DNA of 64,000 bases from Frigoribacterium sp. MEB024 (GTDB taxonomy: Bacteria > Actinomycetota > Actinomycetes > Actinomycetales > Microbacteriaceae): positions 1 through 64,000 of the forward strand of contig NZ_JXQZ01000037.1 of NCBI RefSeq assembly GCF_000878135.1. Reading direction: 5' to 3'. The translations under genes were made by a program, and so were the position numbers. Every line of letters starts with the position of its first letter. Within the stretch, counting starts at the first letter, position 1. The notes under the pieces are model-generated. The model was given only the letters and a program-made list of their open reading frames with translations, was not told the DNA's origin and made no database searches. Shown piece by piece: positions 36,848-44,811 of the stretch.

Positions 36848-37939
36848 GTGAGCGACTCACGGGCGACGACCCTGCCCCACCCGCTCGCCGACGCGAGCGG
36901 GCCGGGGTGGATCGCGACGATCAGCACCGCCCCCGTCGTCGGCCTGACCTCGGGTCGGCAGGCCCTGCTCACCGACGCGACCCGCGCCGGCGTCCGCGTC
37001 GTCGTCGTCACCCACGACGACGCCCGGCTCAGCTGGGCGCTCTACCAGGCCCTGCGCCTCGTCGCCGGGGCCTGGATGGTGCGGGACGCCGACGGCCACC
37101 TGCGCCACGCCATCGGCGGTGCCCGGGTGGCGTCGTACGACGAGGCCCTGCTCGATCCCCTCGGCGACCCGGTCGACGGCTCGGCGCGGGCGACCGCGCC
37201 CGCCGACGAGTTCGCCCTCCTGCCCCAGCCGGCGGTCGAGACGACGCGCCCCTGGCTGCAGTTCTCCGTGGCCGTCCACCACACGGCCAGGGCCGAGGCC
37301 CTGACCGGCTCGACGACGGAGGCGCTGGTCACCGCCGTCGCGGGCGTCGCGCCCACCGTGTGGGGCACCTCCGAACCCCCCGCCACCGTCTGGGACCGCG
37401 GTCGCATCACGGCCCTGGCCCGGGCGCGCATGCCACGGGACTCCCGGGTGCACGTCGCGGGCTCCGCACCCGACGGCACGGTCTGGACCGGCACGATCCG
37501 CATCGCGCGCAGCGAGACCGGCCTGACCGAAGAGACGCGGCTGCTGTTCGCGCTGCCCGAGGCGACCGGCGTCGACGACGCGACCCGCGCCTCCTCGGCT
37601 TTGCGCAGCCTGTCCGAGAAGCAGCAGGTGCTGCTGGCGACGGCGTGGAGCCTGCGGGGAGCGGCCGACGCGACGATCACGCCCTACCGGCCGACGACGC
37701 CGCAGCCCCTGGCCGCGGTGGTCGGCGCGCGGGCCGTGCGGCGCCTGGGTCTCGACGCGGCCTCCTTCGCCGCCGAGCACGGCGGGACCACGACCGGCAA
37801 CGCCCGCACGCCCTCGCTCGTGGTGCCGTTCGGTGCCGACGCGACCCGGTGGCAGCGCTTCGCGGCGGCCCTCGACGCGATCGGCCCGGGTGTCGTCGCC
37901 GACGCCCTCCTCCCCCCGGCGGTGCGCCGTGCCCCGTGA
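36848..37939 (+). CDS. DUF6177-like T7SS-associated protein
   Basis: A 363-residue cytoplasmic protein without membrane helices or known catalytic motifs. The pattern TISTAPVVGLTSGRQALLTD and the later WMVRDADGHLRHAIGG resemble the larger part of DUF6177 proteins that accompany actinobacterial T7SS loci. It starts nine bases after the ESAT-6-like gene and overlaps the next gene by 11 bases. Possibly a secretion chaperone or adaptor; the family name is from memory and the function is unknown. Confidence 0.55.
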   Translation: MSDSRATTLPHPLADASGPGWIATISTAPVVGLTSGRQALLTDATRAGVRVVVVTHDDARLSWALYQALRLVAGAWMVRDADGHLRHAIGGARVASYDEALLDPLGDPVDGSARATAPADEFALLPQPAVETTRPWLQFSVAVHHTARAEALTGSTTEALVTAVAGVAPTVWGTSEPPATVWDRGRITALARARMPRDSRVHVAGSAPDGTVWTGTIRIARSETGLTEETRLLFALPEATGVDDATRASSALRSLSEKQQVLLATAWSLRGAADATITPYRPTTPQPLAAVVGARAVRRLGLDAASFAAEHGGTTTGNARTPSLVVPFGADATRWQRFAAALDAIGPGVVADALLPPAVRRAP

Positions 37940-38318
37940 GTTCGTGATCATCTCGGCCGAGCCCGTGACGGCCGTCGAGGTCGTGACCGCGGCCGCGGCC
38001 GTCGACGGCGGCCTCGGTGCCGGGCGCCTCTGGCAGGGCGGCGGCATCCAGATCGCGTCCGGCGACGGCCTGGTCCTGGCCGTGCTGCGCAGCACGCAGC
38101 TCGAGGACCCCCGGGAGGCGCGGCGCGGCCTCGGCCTGTCCGTCACCGACAGGGCGCCCTCCGACGGCCCCCCGGGCCGACCGACCGACCACCCCGCCAC
38201 CGATCGCTGGTGGACGGAGGCCTACGGCCCCTTCGACGGGCCCCTCACCCAGGCGCTGGCCCGGCGCCTGGCCGACGACGTGCAGGGCACCCTCGTGACG
38301 ACAGGAGACGACCGATGA
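37929..38318 (+). CDS. T7SS-locus protein resembling the other part of DUF6177
   Basis: A 129-residue protein starting at a GTG that overlaps the previous gene by 11 bases. It has a beta-rich start (REFVIISAEPVTAVEVVTAA) and the motif RWWTEAYGPFDGPLTQALARRL, similar to the N-terminal part of DUF6177 proteins. It may thus be the second half of a split family, encoded after the first half. No enzyme motif. Stop overlaps the ATG of the DUF6507 gene. Confidence 0.55.
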   Translation: MPREFVIISAEPVTAVEVVTAAAAVDGGLGAGRLWQGGGIQIASGDGLVLAVLRSTQLEDPREARRGLGLSVTDRAPSDGPPGRPTDHPATDRWWTEAYGPFDGPLTQALARRLADDVQGTLVTTGDDR

Positions 38319-38671
38319 CCGCATGGAGCATCGAACCCGACGGCGTGGTGGCCGTCCTCACCAAGGTGCAGGGCTCGGCCGAGACGTTCGCGCGCACCTT
38401 CGCCGACGTCGAGACCGCCCAGGGCGAGCTGAACGCCGGCGTGGGCAGCGACATCCTCGTGTCGTCGGCCGTGGCCGTCGTCGACCTGATCTCGTCGCAG
38501 GTGCCGCGCGTCCAGGGGATCAACGCCCGCATCCTCGCCTGCGCGACGGGTGCGGGGGACGCGGCCCTCGCCTACGTGCAGGGCCACGAGGACATGGCCG
38601 ACAAGACGCAGGCCGCGGCGGTGCAGGCCCTCGCGTCGAACGATCTCAGCTTCGGACAGGGAGGCCGCTGA
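38315..38671 (+). CDS. DUF6507 family helical protein (ESAT-6-like partner)
   Basis: A 118-residue protein with the DUF6507 layout: WSIEPDGVVAVLTKVQ at the start and ALAYVQGHEDMADKTQ near the end, with a long predicted helical hairpin between. Such proteins precede large T7SS effector genes and are thought to pair with the effector N-terminus. It overlaps both neighbours (ATGA upstream, TGATG with the toxin). Confidence 0.72.
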   Translation: MTAWSIEPDGVVAVLTKVQGSAETFARTFADVETAQGELNAGVGSDILVSSAVAVVDLISSQVPRVQGINARILACATGAGDAALAYVQGHEDMADKTQAAAVQALASNDLSFGQGGR

Positions 38672-41109
38672 TGGCCACCAAGGGGTCGCTGATCGACCCG
38701 GAGAAGTTCTACGGCCTCGACATCTCGCCCGAGTCGATCGCCTCGGCCGCGACCTCGTACAAGGCGACCGCGACGTCGATCGTCACGAACGCCGAGGCGG
38801 TCCTGACCGACTGGTCCGGCCTGTCGGCGTCCTACGAAGCCCCCGAGGGGCCGCAGCTGTTCGCGTCGATGGACCCGGTGCGGGAGGACGCCGCGACGGT
38901 CGCCGACACGATGTCGACCGTGGGCGCCCTGCTCGACGTCCTGGCCGAGGCCGTCACGGCTCCCGTCAAGCGCATCAAGGAGCTCGTGGTCGAGGCCGAG
39001 GAGTTCCGGGCCTCGATCGCCGGAGGCGTGCACCTGGCCTTCAACGATCCCGACAACACGCTTTGGCAGAACAGCCAGATCGACGGCGGGGTCGCCTACG
39101 TGCCCGAGGGATCGGGCGAGCAGACCATCCCGTGGAACGAGCACACGCCCTCGGTCGAGCGCAACAACGAGCTGCAGTCCGAGTACAACGTCGAGATCGC
39201 GAAGATCGACGCGGCCCGGGTCGAGTTCGAGAACGCGGTCACCGCCCTGCGGGACGACGTCTGCGCCACGACGCAGACCGCCGTCACGGCCGAACAGCTC
39301 GACACCGCCGAGGACAACCCCTGGGGTGCCCAGGGAAAGGGCGAGAGGTCCTGCTACGAATCGGTCGGTGACGGACTGACCGAGTTCGGGAAGAACTTCG
39401 TCGAGGGCACCGTGTCGCTCGTGGGCTTCGACGCCGCGAACGGCTGGAAGCACGACTGGTCCTTGGCCGGCGAGGCCTGGAAGGGTCTGGTCACCGGCCT
39501 CGGCGCCCTCGCCGTCACCGCCGTGATGCCGGCGGCACCGGCGCTGGCGAACCTGCCCGACTCGGTCGTGCCCGAACCGTTGCGGGGGCTGCGCGACAAG
39601 TACAAGCAGACGATGGACGGCATGGTGCAGGGCATCGTCGGTTCTCCCGAGCAGTGGGAGGAGGACCCGGTGGCGGCGGGCACGTTCGCGGTGGCGAACA
39701 TCGGATCGTTCTTCATCCCCGGTGCCGGAGAGGTCGGGGCCGGCGTCAAGGTGGCGTCGGGCGCGGCGAGGACGGCCACCATCGCGGGTCGTGCCGCCGA
39801 GATCGCCGGCGACGCGGCGCACCTGCCCAGCGGGCTGGCCCGGGTCGACAGCCTGCTGAGCGAGTTCGGGGCGCGCGGCAGCGGTCTCTCGAAGGTCGGC
39901 GGCCTGGACGACCTGACCGACACGATGACGGCGCTCGACCGCATGACCGACGTCGAGTTCGAGGGCCTGACCGGCGCTCTCAAGGCCGGCAAGAAGGTCG
40001 ACTTCGAGTCCCTGTCGAAGCTCGAGGACTTCGCCGACTACGGCGACCTCGGTCGAGCAGCCGAGGAGGCGCGGGCCGCGTCCCCCACGCACGCCGACGC
40101 GTCAGCCCACGCGGGTGGTGGCACCGGCTCCGACCCCGCCGCCGGTGCGGCCCGCGCCGCCGACCCCGGATCGGGTGGCACGACGCTGCTCGAACGTGGC
40201 GACGGAGGCGGAGCGGGCGATGCCGGGCGAGCCGACGGTGCCGGATCGAGCGATGCAGGTCGGGCCGACGGCCCTGGGACGAGCGACGCAGGTCGCGCGG
40301 ACGGCCCTGGGACGGACGAGCCCGGTCGGGCCGACGGTCCCGTCGACGGCGCGGGTGCAACCCCTGACCGGTCAGCCGGTGGCGGCCATGACACGGACAT
40401 CGGGGAGCTCGACCTGTCGGGCCCTGACCGGACGCCCACCCCGACCGAACCGACGCCGCACGCCACACCGGCCGTCGAGCACCACGTGACGGTCTCGGGC
40501 TCCGACCTGCCGACGAAGGAGAAGCCGTTCGCCCACGGTCAGGTCCTCGCCCCGGACACGGCGTACACGGTGCCTGGCCGGGGTGTGTTCTCGACCGACG
40601 CGACAGGTCGCATCGTCCACGTCGAGACCGAGTACGGCGGCAAGGGCAACCTGAACTACGACCTCATGCAGCCCGCCGCGGACACGACCTACGTCGTCGG
40701 TGGCAAGCACGTCTACGTCACGGACCACGCCAGCCGCACGGTGCTCGCCGAGTTCGACGACCTCCAACTCGGCGATGCCGACCGGTCCGAGTCGGTGCAG
40801 AAGCGCATCGGCAAGGAGGGCGGTGTCGGGTACGAGGGAGGCCACCTCCTGGCCAACATGTTCGGCGGCGGCGGCGAGAAGATCAACATCGTGCCGATGC
40901 TCCGAGAGGTCAATCGCGGCCGGGGCCACTCCTTCGGTAACCTCGAACGCGAACTCCGGCAAGCCCTGACCGCGTCCGACGGAGGCGCCGCCGACCTCAA
41001 AGTGCTTCCGGAGTACGAGGGCACGAACACAGTCCCGACCGGTGTCCAAGTCAAGATCCAGGCTCACGGTCAACCGCTACGACAGGAGTTCTACGACAAT
41101 GTCCGGTGA
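38671..41109 (+). CDS. T7SS polymorphic toxin with C-terminal YeeF-type DNA/RNA non-specific nuclease
   Basis: An 812-residue modular effector. Residues 1-220 are helical and WXG-like (targeting region), about 230-460 carry a Gly/Ala-rich hydrophobic stretch, 510-565 are a linker of four 11-residue repeats, and about 600-812 form the toxin. The core GYEGGHLLANMFGGG followed by INIVPM and NLERELRQAL matches Endonuclea_NS_2 (PF13930), the YeeF nuclease type. The downstream YezG/DUF600-like genes fit that pairing. Base composition becomes less GC-rich towards the 3' end, as in exchangeable toxin tips. Confidence 0.82.
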   Translation: MATKGSLIDPEKFYGLDISPESIASAATSYKATATSIVTNAEAVLTDWSGLSASYEAPEGPQLFASMDPVREDAATVADTMSTVGALLDVLAEAVTAPVKRIKELVVEAEEFRASIAGGVHLAFNDPDNTLWQNSQIDGGVAYVPEGSGEQTIPWNEHTPSVERNNELQSEYNVEIAKIDAARVEFENAVTALRDDVCATTQTAVTAEQLDTAEDNPWGAQGKGERSCYESVGDGLTEFGKNFVEGTVSLVGFDAANGWKHDWSLAGEAWKGLVTGLGALAVTAVMPAAPALANLPDSVVPEPLRGLRDKYKQTMDGMVQGIVGSPEQWEEDPVAAGTFAVANIGSFFIPGAGEVGAGVKVASGAARTATIAGRAAEIAGDAAHLPSGLARVDSLLSEFGARGSGLSKVGGLDDLTDTMTALDRMTDVEFEGLTGALKAGKKVDFESLSKLEDFADYGDLGRAAEEARAASPTHADASAHAGGGTGSDPAAGAARAADPGSGGTTLLERGDGGGAGDAGRADGAGSSDAGRADGPGTSDAGRADGPGTDEPGRADGPVDGAGATPDRSAGGGHDTDIGELDLSGPDRTPTPTEPTPHATPAVEHHVTVSGSDLPTKEKPFAHGQVLAPDTAYTVPGRGVFSTDATGRIVHVETEYGGKGNLNYDLMQPAADTTYVVGGKHVYVTDHASRTVLAEFDDLQLGDADRSESVQKRIGKEGGVGYEGGHLLANMFGGGGEKINIVPMLREVNRGRGHSFGNLERELRQALTASDGGAADLKVLPEYEGTNTVPTGVQVKIQAHGQPLRQEFYDNVR
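40219..40350 (+). repeat. four 33-bp in-frame tandem repeats in the toxin linker
   Basis: Units at 40219-40251, 40252-40284, 40285-40317 and 40318-40350 encode DAGRADGAGSS, DAGRADGPGTS, DAGRADGPGTD and EPGRADGPVDG. Being a multiple of three, copy number can change without frameshift. The linker separates the transport part from the nuclease tip. Confidence 0.9.
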
Positions 41110-41581
41110 CGACAAGGTGAAGTCGGGTCTCGAAGCAGAACGTGATGCACTGAGAGAACTGGGTTCGCAGCTCCTTGCACTGATTCCTTCGGGTTCCGAC
41201 CGCATCCGCATGCAGACAAGCATGGCTCGGGGTGTGATGGCCGGCGAGACGTTGCTCTTCGCAGCCGACGGCTCCCAGGAGTCGGCTGCTCCCGCGCGAC
41301 GCACGTTCGAAGCGGCTCGTCGACTGAGGCGCCTGATGTACAAGCCAGGGGCAGGCACGTGGTTCACCGCCGTCTTCACCGTGACGGCCGCCGGAAAACT
41401 CAGCGCACAGTACGACTACGACAACGAACCCGAACTAGGTCACTTCGGTGCCGAGGAATATCGTGCCGACTTCGAGGATTTTCCCCGGACTGCCGAGAAC
41501 ACGCCCGAGTGGCTCGCCGCGATCCTCGCGGGTGCGCCCACCCGGCACGACCTCGTCGGCCGTGACGAGGGTCCCGTCTGA
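41099..41581 (+). CDS. YezG/DUF600-like immunity protein, paralogue 1
   Basis: A 160-residue acidic protein beginning 11 bases inside the toxin 3' end, the usual place for the cognate immunity gene. It has the family core GTWFTAVFTVTAAGKLSAQY then DYDNEPELG and a C-terminal FPRTAENTPEWLAAILAG. The Trp...GK...YDYD pattern matches YezG of Bacillus subtilis, the inhibitor of the YeeF nuclease. GC content is visibly lower than in flanking housekeeping genes. Most likely inhibitor of the resident toxin. Confidence 0.72.
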   Translation: MSGDDKVKSGLEAERDALRELGSQLLALIPSGSDRIRMQTSMARGVMAGETLLFAADGSQESAAPARRTFEAARRLRRLMYKPGAGTWFTAVFTVTAAGKLSAQYDYDNEPELGHFGAEEYRADFEDFPRTAENTPEWLAAILAGAPTRHDLVGRDEGPV

Positions 41582-41620
41582 GAGTCGAGACATGGACTCG
41601 CGCAACAGGGCTGGAGTCAC

Positions 41621-42160
41621 GTGACGCAGCCGTTGATGCCAGGGCCTCCACTGTCCTCCGCCAGCCTCGACGCCGCTGTCGAGCGTCTTCCCGACGACGT
41701 CGTGGCCCTGTGGCGTGACCACGGGCTGGGCGCGACGGCTGACGGGTACCTGCGCATCGTCGACCCCACCGCGTGGCAGGACGTCCTCGCCGAGGTCGCA
41801 CCTCGATTCGCGGCGGCCACGCCCCTGATGTCGTCCGCCCTCGGAGACCTGGTCGTCTGGCTCGACGGCCGAGCGCACCTCCTCGAATTTCGACGGGGCA
41901 CGAGCCGGATCATCGCCAACAGGCTCTCGACGCTCCTCGTCATCCTCGGCTACGAGTCGTTCCTGGCCGACCCCGACTACTTCGACTGGAGCCCCTTCCC
42001 GGAGGCGCGGGAGCGTCTCGGGGTGCCCCGCTCCGACGAATGCTTCGGTTTCAGCCCGCTGCTCGCCCTCGGAGGCCGACGATCTGCTGCGTTACTCGAG
42101 GTCGTCGACATGCGCGAGCACGTCCTCCTGATCTCCTCCGTCGCGGGCCCACTGCCGTGA
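41621..42160 (+). CDS. GAD-like / DUF1851 (Tdi1-type) immunity protein
   Basis: A 179-residue protein unrelated to the paralogues around it. The N-terminal LPDDVVALWRDHGLGATADG and YLRIVDPTAWQDVL resemble the GAD-like domain, and the C-terminal FGFSPLLALGG and VVDMREHVLLIS the DUF1851/T6SS-Tdi1 domain, known from immunity proteins against DNase effectors. GTG start with GGAG five bases upstream. No matching toxin is present, so it looks like an orphan (bystander) immunity gene. Confidence 0.65.
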   Translation: MTQPLMPGPPLSSASLDAAVERLPDDVVALWRDHGLGATADGYLRIVDPTAWQDVLAEVAPRFAAATPLMSSALGDLVVWLDGRAHLLEFRRGTSRIIANRLSTLLVILGYESFLADPDYFDWSPFPEARERLGVPRSDECFGFSPLLALGGRRSAALLEVVDMREHVLLISSVAGPLP

Positions 42161-42351
42161 CTCACGCCAGCGGCACAGACGCCGCATGCTCGCATCCACT
42201 TGCACGTGAGGTGGGGCTGTCGGTCGCGACCGCGCAGTCGACGACGGGCGGGACCCTGATCCTCGTCGGAGGCGGCACATCGCCCGATGCCTACCTCGAG
42301 GCATGCCTCACGACCTCGAGAGAACTGGCGGACTCAGGAGTACTCGGGCCC
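42161..42351. other. 191-base gap inside the immunity array
   Basis: Stop-free in the frame of the downstream paralogue from a GTG at 42157, so it may encode an N-terminal extension, or be a relic of a deleted toxin or immunity segment. No separate gene with a ribosome site is convincing here. Confidence 0.4.
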
Positions 42352-42858
42352 GTGCCGTCCGCTCACGACTCGGAGCCCCACGGCATGCCTGCCGAGAGGG
42401 ACGCACTCCGCATCCTCGGCAAAGCGCTCCATGCCGTCATCCCGCGCGACCACGATCGAGTGATCGCCCGGATCAGCGTGGTCGGCGGAGTGACAGCCGG
42501 CACGATCGAGCTGCATGCCGCAAACGGCAGCTCGACCTCTCTCTCGTCCGGTCGTGGCGTCTTCCGGGCGGCCCGCGATCTCCGGAGGGTCATGAGCAAA
42601 CCCGAAGCCGGGACGTGGTTCACGGGCGTGTTCACCGTCACCGCCGGGGGGAAGCTCAGTGCGAGGTACGACTACGACCACGAGCCCGAGCTCGGGTCTT
42701 TCGCCGCCGAGGCGTACCGCGCCGACTTCGACGAGTTCCCCCGCACGCCGAAGAACACCCCCGACTGGCTGGCCGCCATCCTCGCCGGTGCCCCGACCCG
42801 CCACGACCTCGTCGGCAGGGGTGGCACACATGAGCCGAAGGGAGAACCCAAGTCATGA
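42352..42858 (+). CDS. YezG/DUF600-like immunity protein, paralogue 2
   Basis: A 168-residue paralogue with GTWFTGVFTVTAGGKLSARY, DYDHEPELG and FPRTPKNTPDWLAAILAG. The GTG at 42352 has AGGAG about 11 bases upstream and gives a length like the other copies. An alternative is the in-frame GTG at 42157, which overlaps the previous stop (GTGA) and would add 65 residues with no counterpart in the paralogues. Confidence 0.68.
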   Translation: MPSAHDSEPHGMPAERDALRILGKALHAVIPRDHDRVIARISVVGGVTAGTIELHAANGSSTSLSSGRGVFRAARDLRRVMSKPEAGTWFTGVFTVTAGGKLSARYDYDHEPELGSFAAEAYRADFDEFPRTPKNTPDWLAAILAGAPTRHDLVGRGGTHEPKGEPKS

Positions 42859-43337
42859 CACGACATGAGAACCCACCCGGACTCGAGCAAGGGCGCTCTG
42901 CGCTGAGAGGGGTCGGTCTGGCTCTTCATGGCGAGATCGCAGCGGGCTTCGATCGCATCGAGGCCGAGATCAGCATCGTCGGTGGTGTCTCCTCCGGAAA
43001 GAAGCGCCTCTACCGCCCGGACGGGACGGACGACTCCATCATGGGCACGAGGGACTCCACCCTCCGTGCTCGTGAACTCAGAGAGGCCATGTACAGGCCG
43101 GGGGCCGGAACATGGTTCACCGCCTGGTTCACGGTCACGGCGGAAGGGAAGCTCCGCACGCGATTCGACTACGACAACGAACCCGAACTGGGCCACTTCG
43201 CCGCCGAGGCCTACCGAGCCGACTTCGATGAGTTCCCCCGCACCCCCGAGAACACCCCCGACTGGCTCGCCGCCATCCTCGCCGGTGCCCCGACCCGCCA
43301 CGACCTCGTTCGCCTCGGACACGATGACCGGCGCTGA
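42855..43337 (+). CDS. YezG/DUF600-like immunity protein, paralogue 3
   Basis: A 160-residue paralogue whose ATG overlaps the previous stop by four bases. The 5' half (MTRHENPPGLEQGRSALRGV) is distinct, while the last 150 bases are almost identical to paralogue 5: GHFAAEAYRADFDEFPRTPE. Core Trp and GK...DYDNEPELG motif intact. Tight spacing suggests co-translation with its neighbours. Confidence 0.7.
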   Translation: MTRHENPPGLEQGRSALRGVGLALHGEIAAGFDRIEAEISIVGGVSSGKKRLYRPDGTDDSIMGTRDSTLRARELREAMYRPGAGTWFTAWFTVTAEGKLRTRFDYDNEPELGHFAAEAYRADFDEFPRTPENTPDWLAAILAGAPTRHDLVRLGHDDRR

Positions 43338-43809
43338 GGAGAGCCGCTCTGCTTCACGTGACGGGCAGCCGGCGGGACTCGAAGCCGAACGCGTCCAACT
43401 GCGCGCCATCGGTCGTCTGCTGTATCCGACTCTGAACTCAGAACACGATCGTGTCGAGATGCAGGTCAGCGTGGCGGGCGGCGTCCTCGCCGGCCGGACC
43501 CGTGTCCATCGACTCGACGGTTCGCTCGAATCGATCATCGGGCCTGTCGATGCGTTCGAGGCGGCCGAAGTCCTCCGCGGCGCCATGCACCGTCGAGATG
43601 CGGGGACCTGGTTCACCGCGGTGTTCACGGTCACGGCGGCCGGCAAGACGAGCGCGTCGTACGACTACGACCACGAGCCCGAGTTGGGCCACTTCTCCGC
43701 GGATGCCTACAGGGCCGATCTGGCTCGATTTCCCCGCACCCCCGAGAACACCCCGCATTGGCTGGCTGCCATCCTCGCCGGCGCCCCGACCCGCCACGAC
43801 CGCAAGTGA
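43324..43809 (+). CDS. YezG/DUF600-like immunity protein, paralogue 4
   Basis: A 161-residue paralogue starting at ATG 43324, 14 bases inside the end of paralogue 3. It has GTWFTAVFTVTAAGKTSASY and DYDHEPELGHFSADAYRADL; the C-terminal end is shortened after RHD (RHDRK). Its first 20 residues are unlike the others. Confidence 0.68.
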   Translation: MTGAEESRSASRDGQPAGLEAERVQLRAIGRLLYPTLNSEHDRVEMQVSVAGGVLAGRTRVHRLDGSLESIIGPVDAFEAAEVLRGAMHRRDAGTWFTAVFTVTAAGKTSASYDYDHEPELGHFSADAYRADLARFPRTPENTPHWLAAILAGAPTRHDRK

Positions 43810-43832
43810 TCGATGACCGAAGGGGTACACGC

Positions 43833-44324
43833 ATGTCCGACGGCCCACCGACGACCGGCATCGAGGCCGAGCGCACGATCCTCCGAGACATCGGCCGGCA
43901 GCTGTACGGCCTGCTCCCGACCGGCTTCGACCGGATCGTCATGAAGACCAGCATCGCTGGGGGCGTCATGGCCGGTGAGACGGTCCTGCCCCGCATCGAC
44001 GGGAGCGAGGACCACGCGCTGCCCGACGAGACGACCTTCCGGGCGGCACGCGACCTCCGGAAGGCGATGTACCGACCCGGTTCGGGTACCTGGTTCACCG
44101 CGGTGTTCACGGTCACGGCGACCGGCAAGATGAGCGCGTCGTACGACTACGACAACGAACCCGAGCTGGGCCACTTCGCCGCCGAGGCCTACCGAGCCGA
44201 CTTCGACGAGTTCCCCCGCACCCCCGAGAACACCCCCGACTGGCTCGCCGCCATCCTCGCCGGCGCCCCGACCCGCCACGACCTGGCCGGCCGAGCCGAC
44301 GGTGGCGGCGGGGCCGAGCGATGA
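43833..44324 (+). CDS. YezG/DUF600-like immunity protein, paralogue 5
   Basis: A 163-residue paralogue (ATG 43833) with GTWFTAVFTVTATGKMSASY and the shared 3' block DEFPRTPENTPDWLAAILAG, followed by a unique Gly-rich tail. Its middle (SIAGGVMAGETVLPRIDGSE) is closest to paralogue 1. Overlaps the next gene by four bases. Confidence 0.7.
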   Translation: MSDGPPTTGIEAERTILRDIGRQLYGLLPTGFDRIVMKTSIAGGVMAGETVLPRIDGSEDHALPDETTFRAARDLRKAMYRPGSGTWFTAVFTVTATGKMSASYDYDNEPELGHFAAEAYRADFDEFPRTPENTPDWLAAILAGAPTRHDLAGRADGGGGAER

Positions 44325-44779
44325 GCGAACACGACGACGGCGGTGGCCGCGTGCCGATCGAACGTGATGCCCTCCGTCGGGTGGGTCTCGCCGTCCACCG
44401 CATGATGCCTCGAGGCTCCGTCCGGGCGGAGTTCGACTTCTCCGAGGTCGGAGGCGTCCGGGTGGCATCCGTGGGTTTCTTCGACGAAGCCGGCCACGAG
44501 TCGTCCACTCCCGACACGGACGAGGCGGGCGCCGCCGCCTCCGACCTCCGACGGCTCATGTACCGAGCCGACGTCGGATCGTGGTTCAGCGCCCGCTTCC
44601 GGGTCACCGCCGCCGGCAAGCTCGGCACCTCGTTCGACTTCGACCACCGCGCTCCTCACACCTGGATCGACGACCAGGCCTACCTCGACGATCTCGAGTC
44701 GTACCCACGGCCCGCCGAGGCGATCCCTGGCTGGCTCGCCGCCGTCGTCGCCTCGCGATCGGCCGGAGGCTCTCCGTGA
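44321..44779 (+). CDS. YezG/DUF600-like immunity protein, divergent paralogue 6
   Basis: A 152-residue last member with the same fold pattern (GSWFSARFRVTAAGKLGTSF, DFDHR, SYPRPAEAIPGWLAAVVA) but little nucleotide identity to the shared 3' block of the others. It may be an older copy that escaped homogenisation. ATG overlaps the previous stop. Confidence 0.65.
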   Translation: MSEHDDGGGRVPIERDALRRVGLAVHRMMPRGSVRAEFDFSEVGGVRVASVGFFDEAGHESSTPDTDEAGAAASDLRRLMYRADVGSWFSARFRVTAAGKLGTSFDFDHRAPHTWIDDQAYLDDLESYPRPAEAIPGWLAAVVASRSAGGSP

Positions 44780-44811
44780 CCGGCCTCACGGGCTGATCGG
44801 GCCGAGACGCC

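Larger units (their letters stand above)
42655..44290 (+). repeat. near-identical 3'-end blocks of the immunity paralogues
   Basis: About 145-165 bases at the 3' ends of paralogues 2 (about 42663-42818), 3 (43165-43313), 4 (43660-43803) and 5 (44126-44286) are nearly the same; 3 and 5 differ at only a few positions by eye. Paralogue 1 (about 41406-41563) is a more diverged copy. The 5' halves differ strongly. Such direct repeats allow unequal crossover. Confidence 0.8.

Noticed and set aside
41099-44779. Orphan toxin tips between the immunity genes
   Set aside because: All gaps are short or overlapped; the only larger one (191 bases) shows no nuclease or toxin motif.
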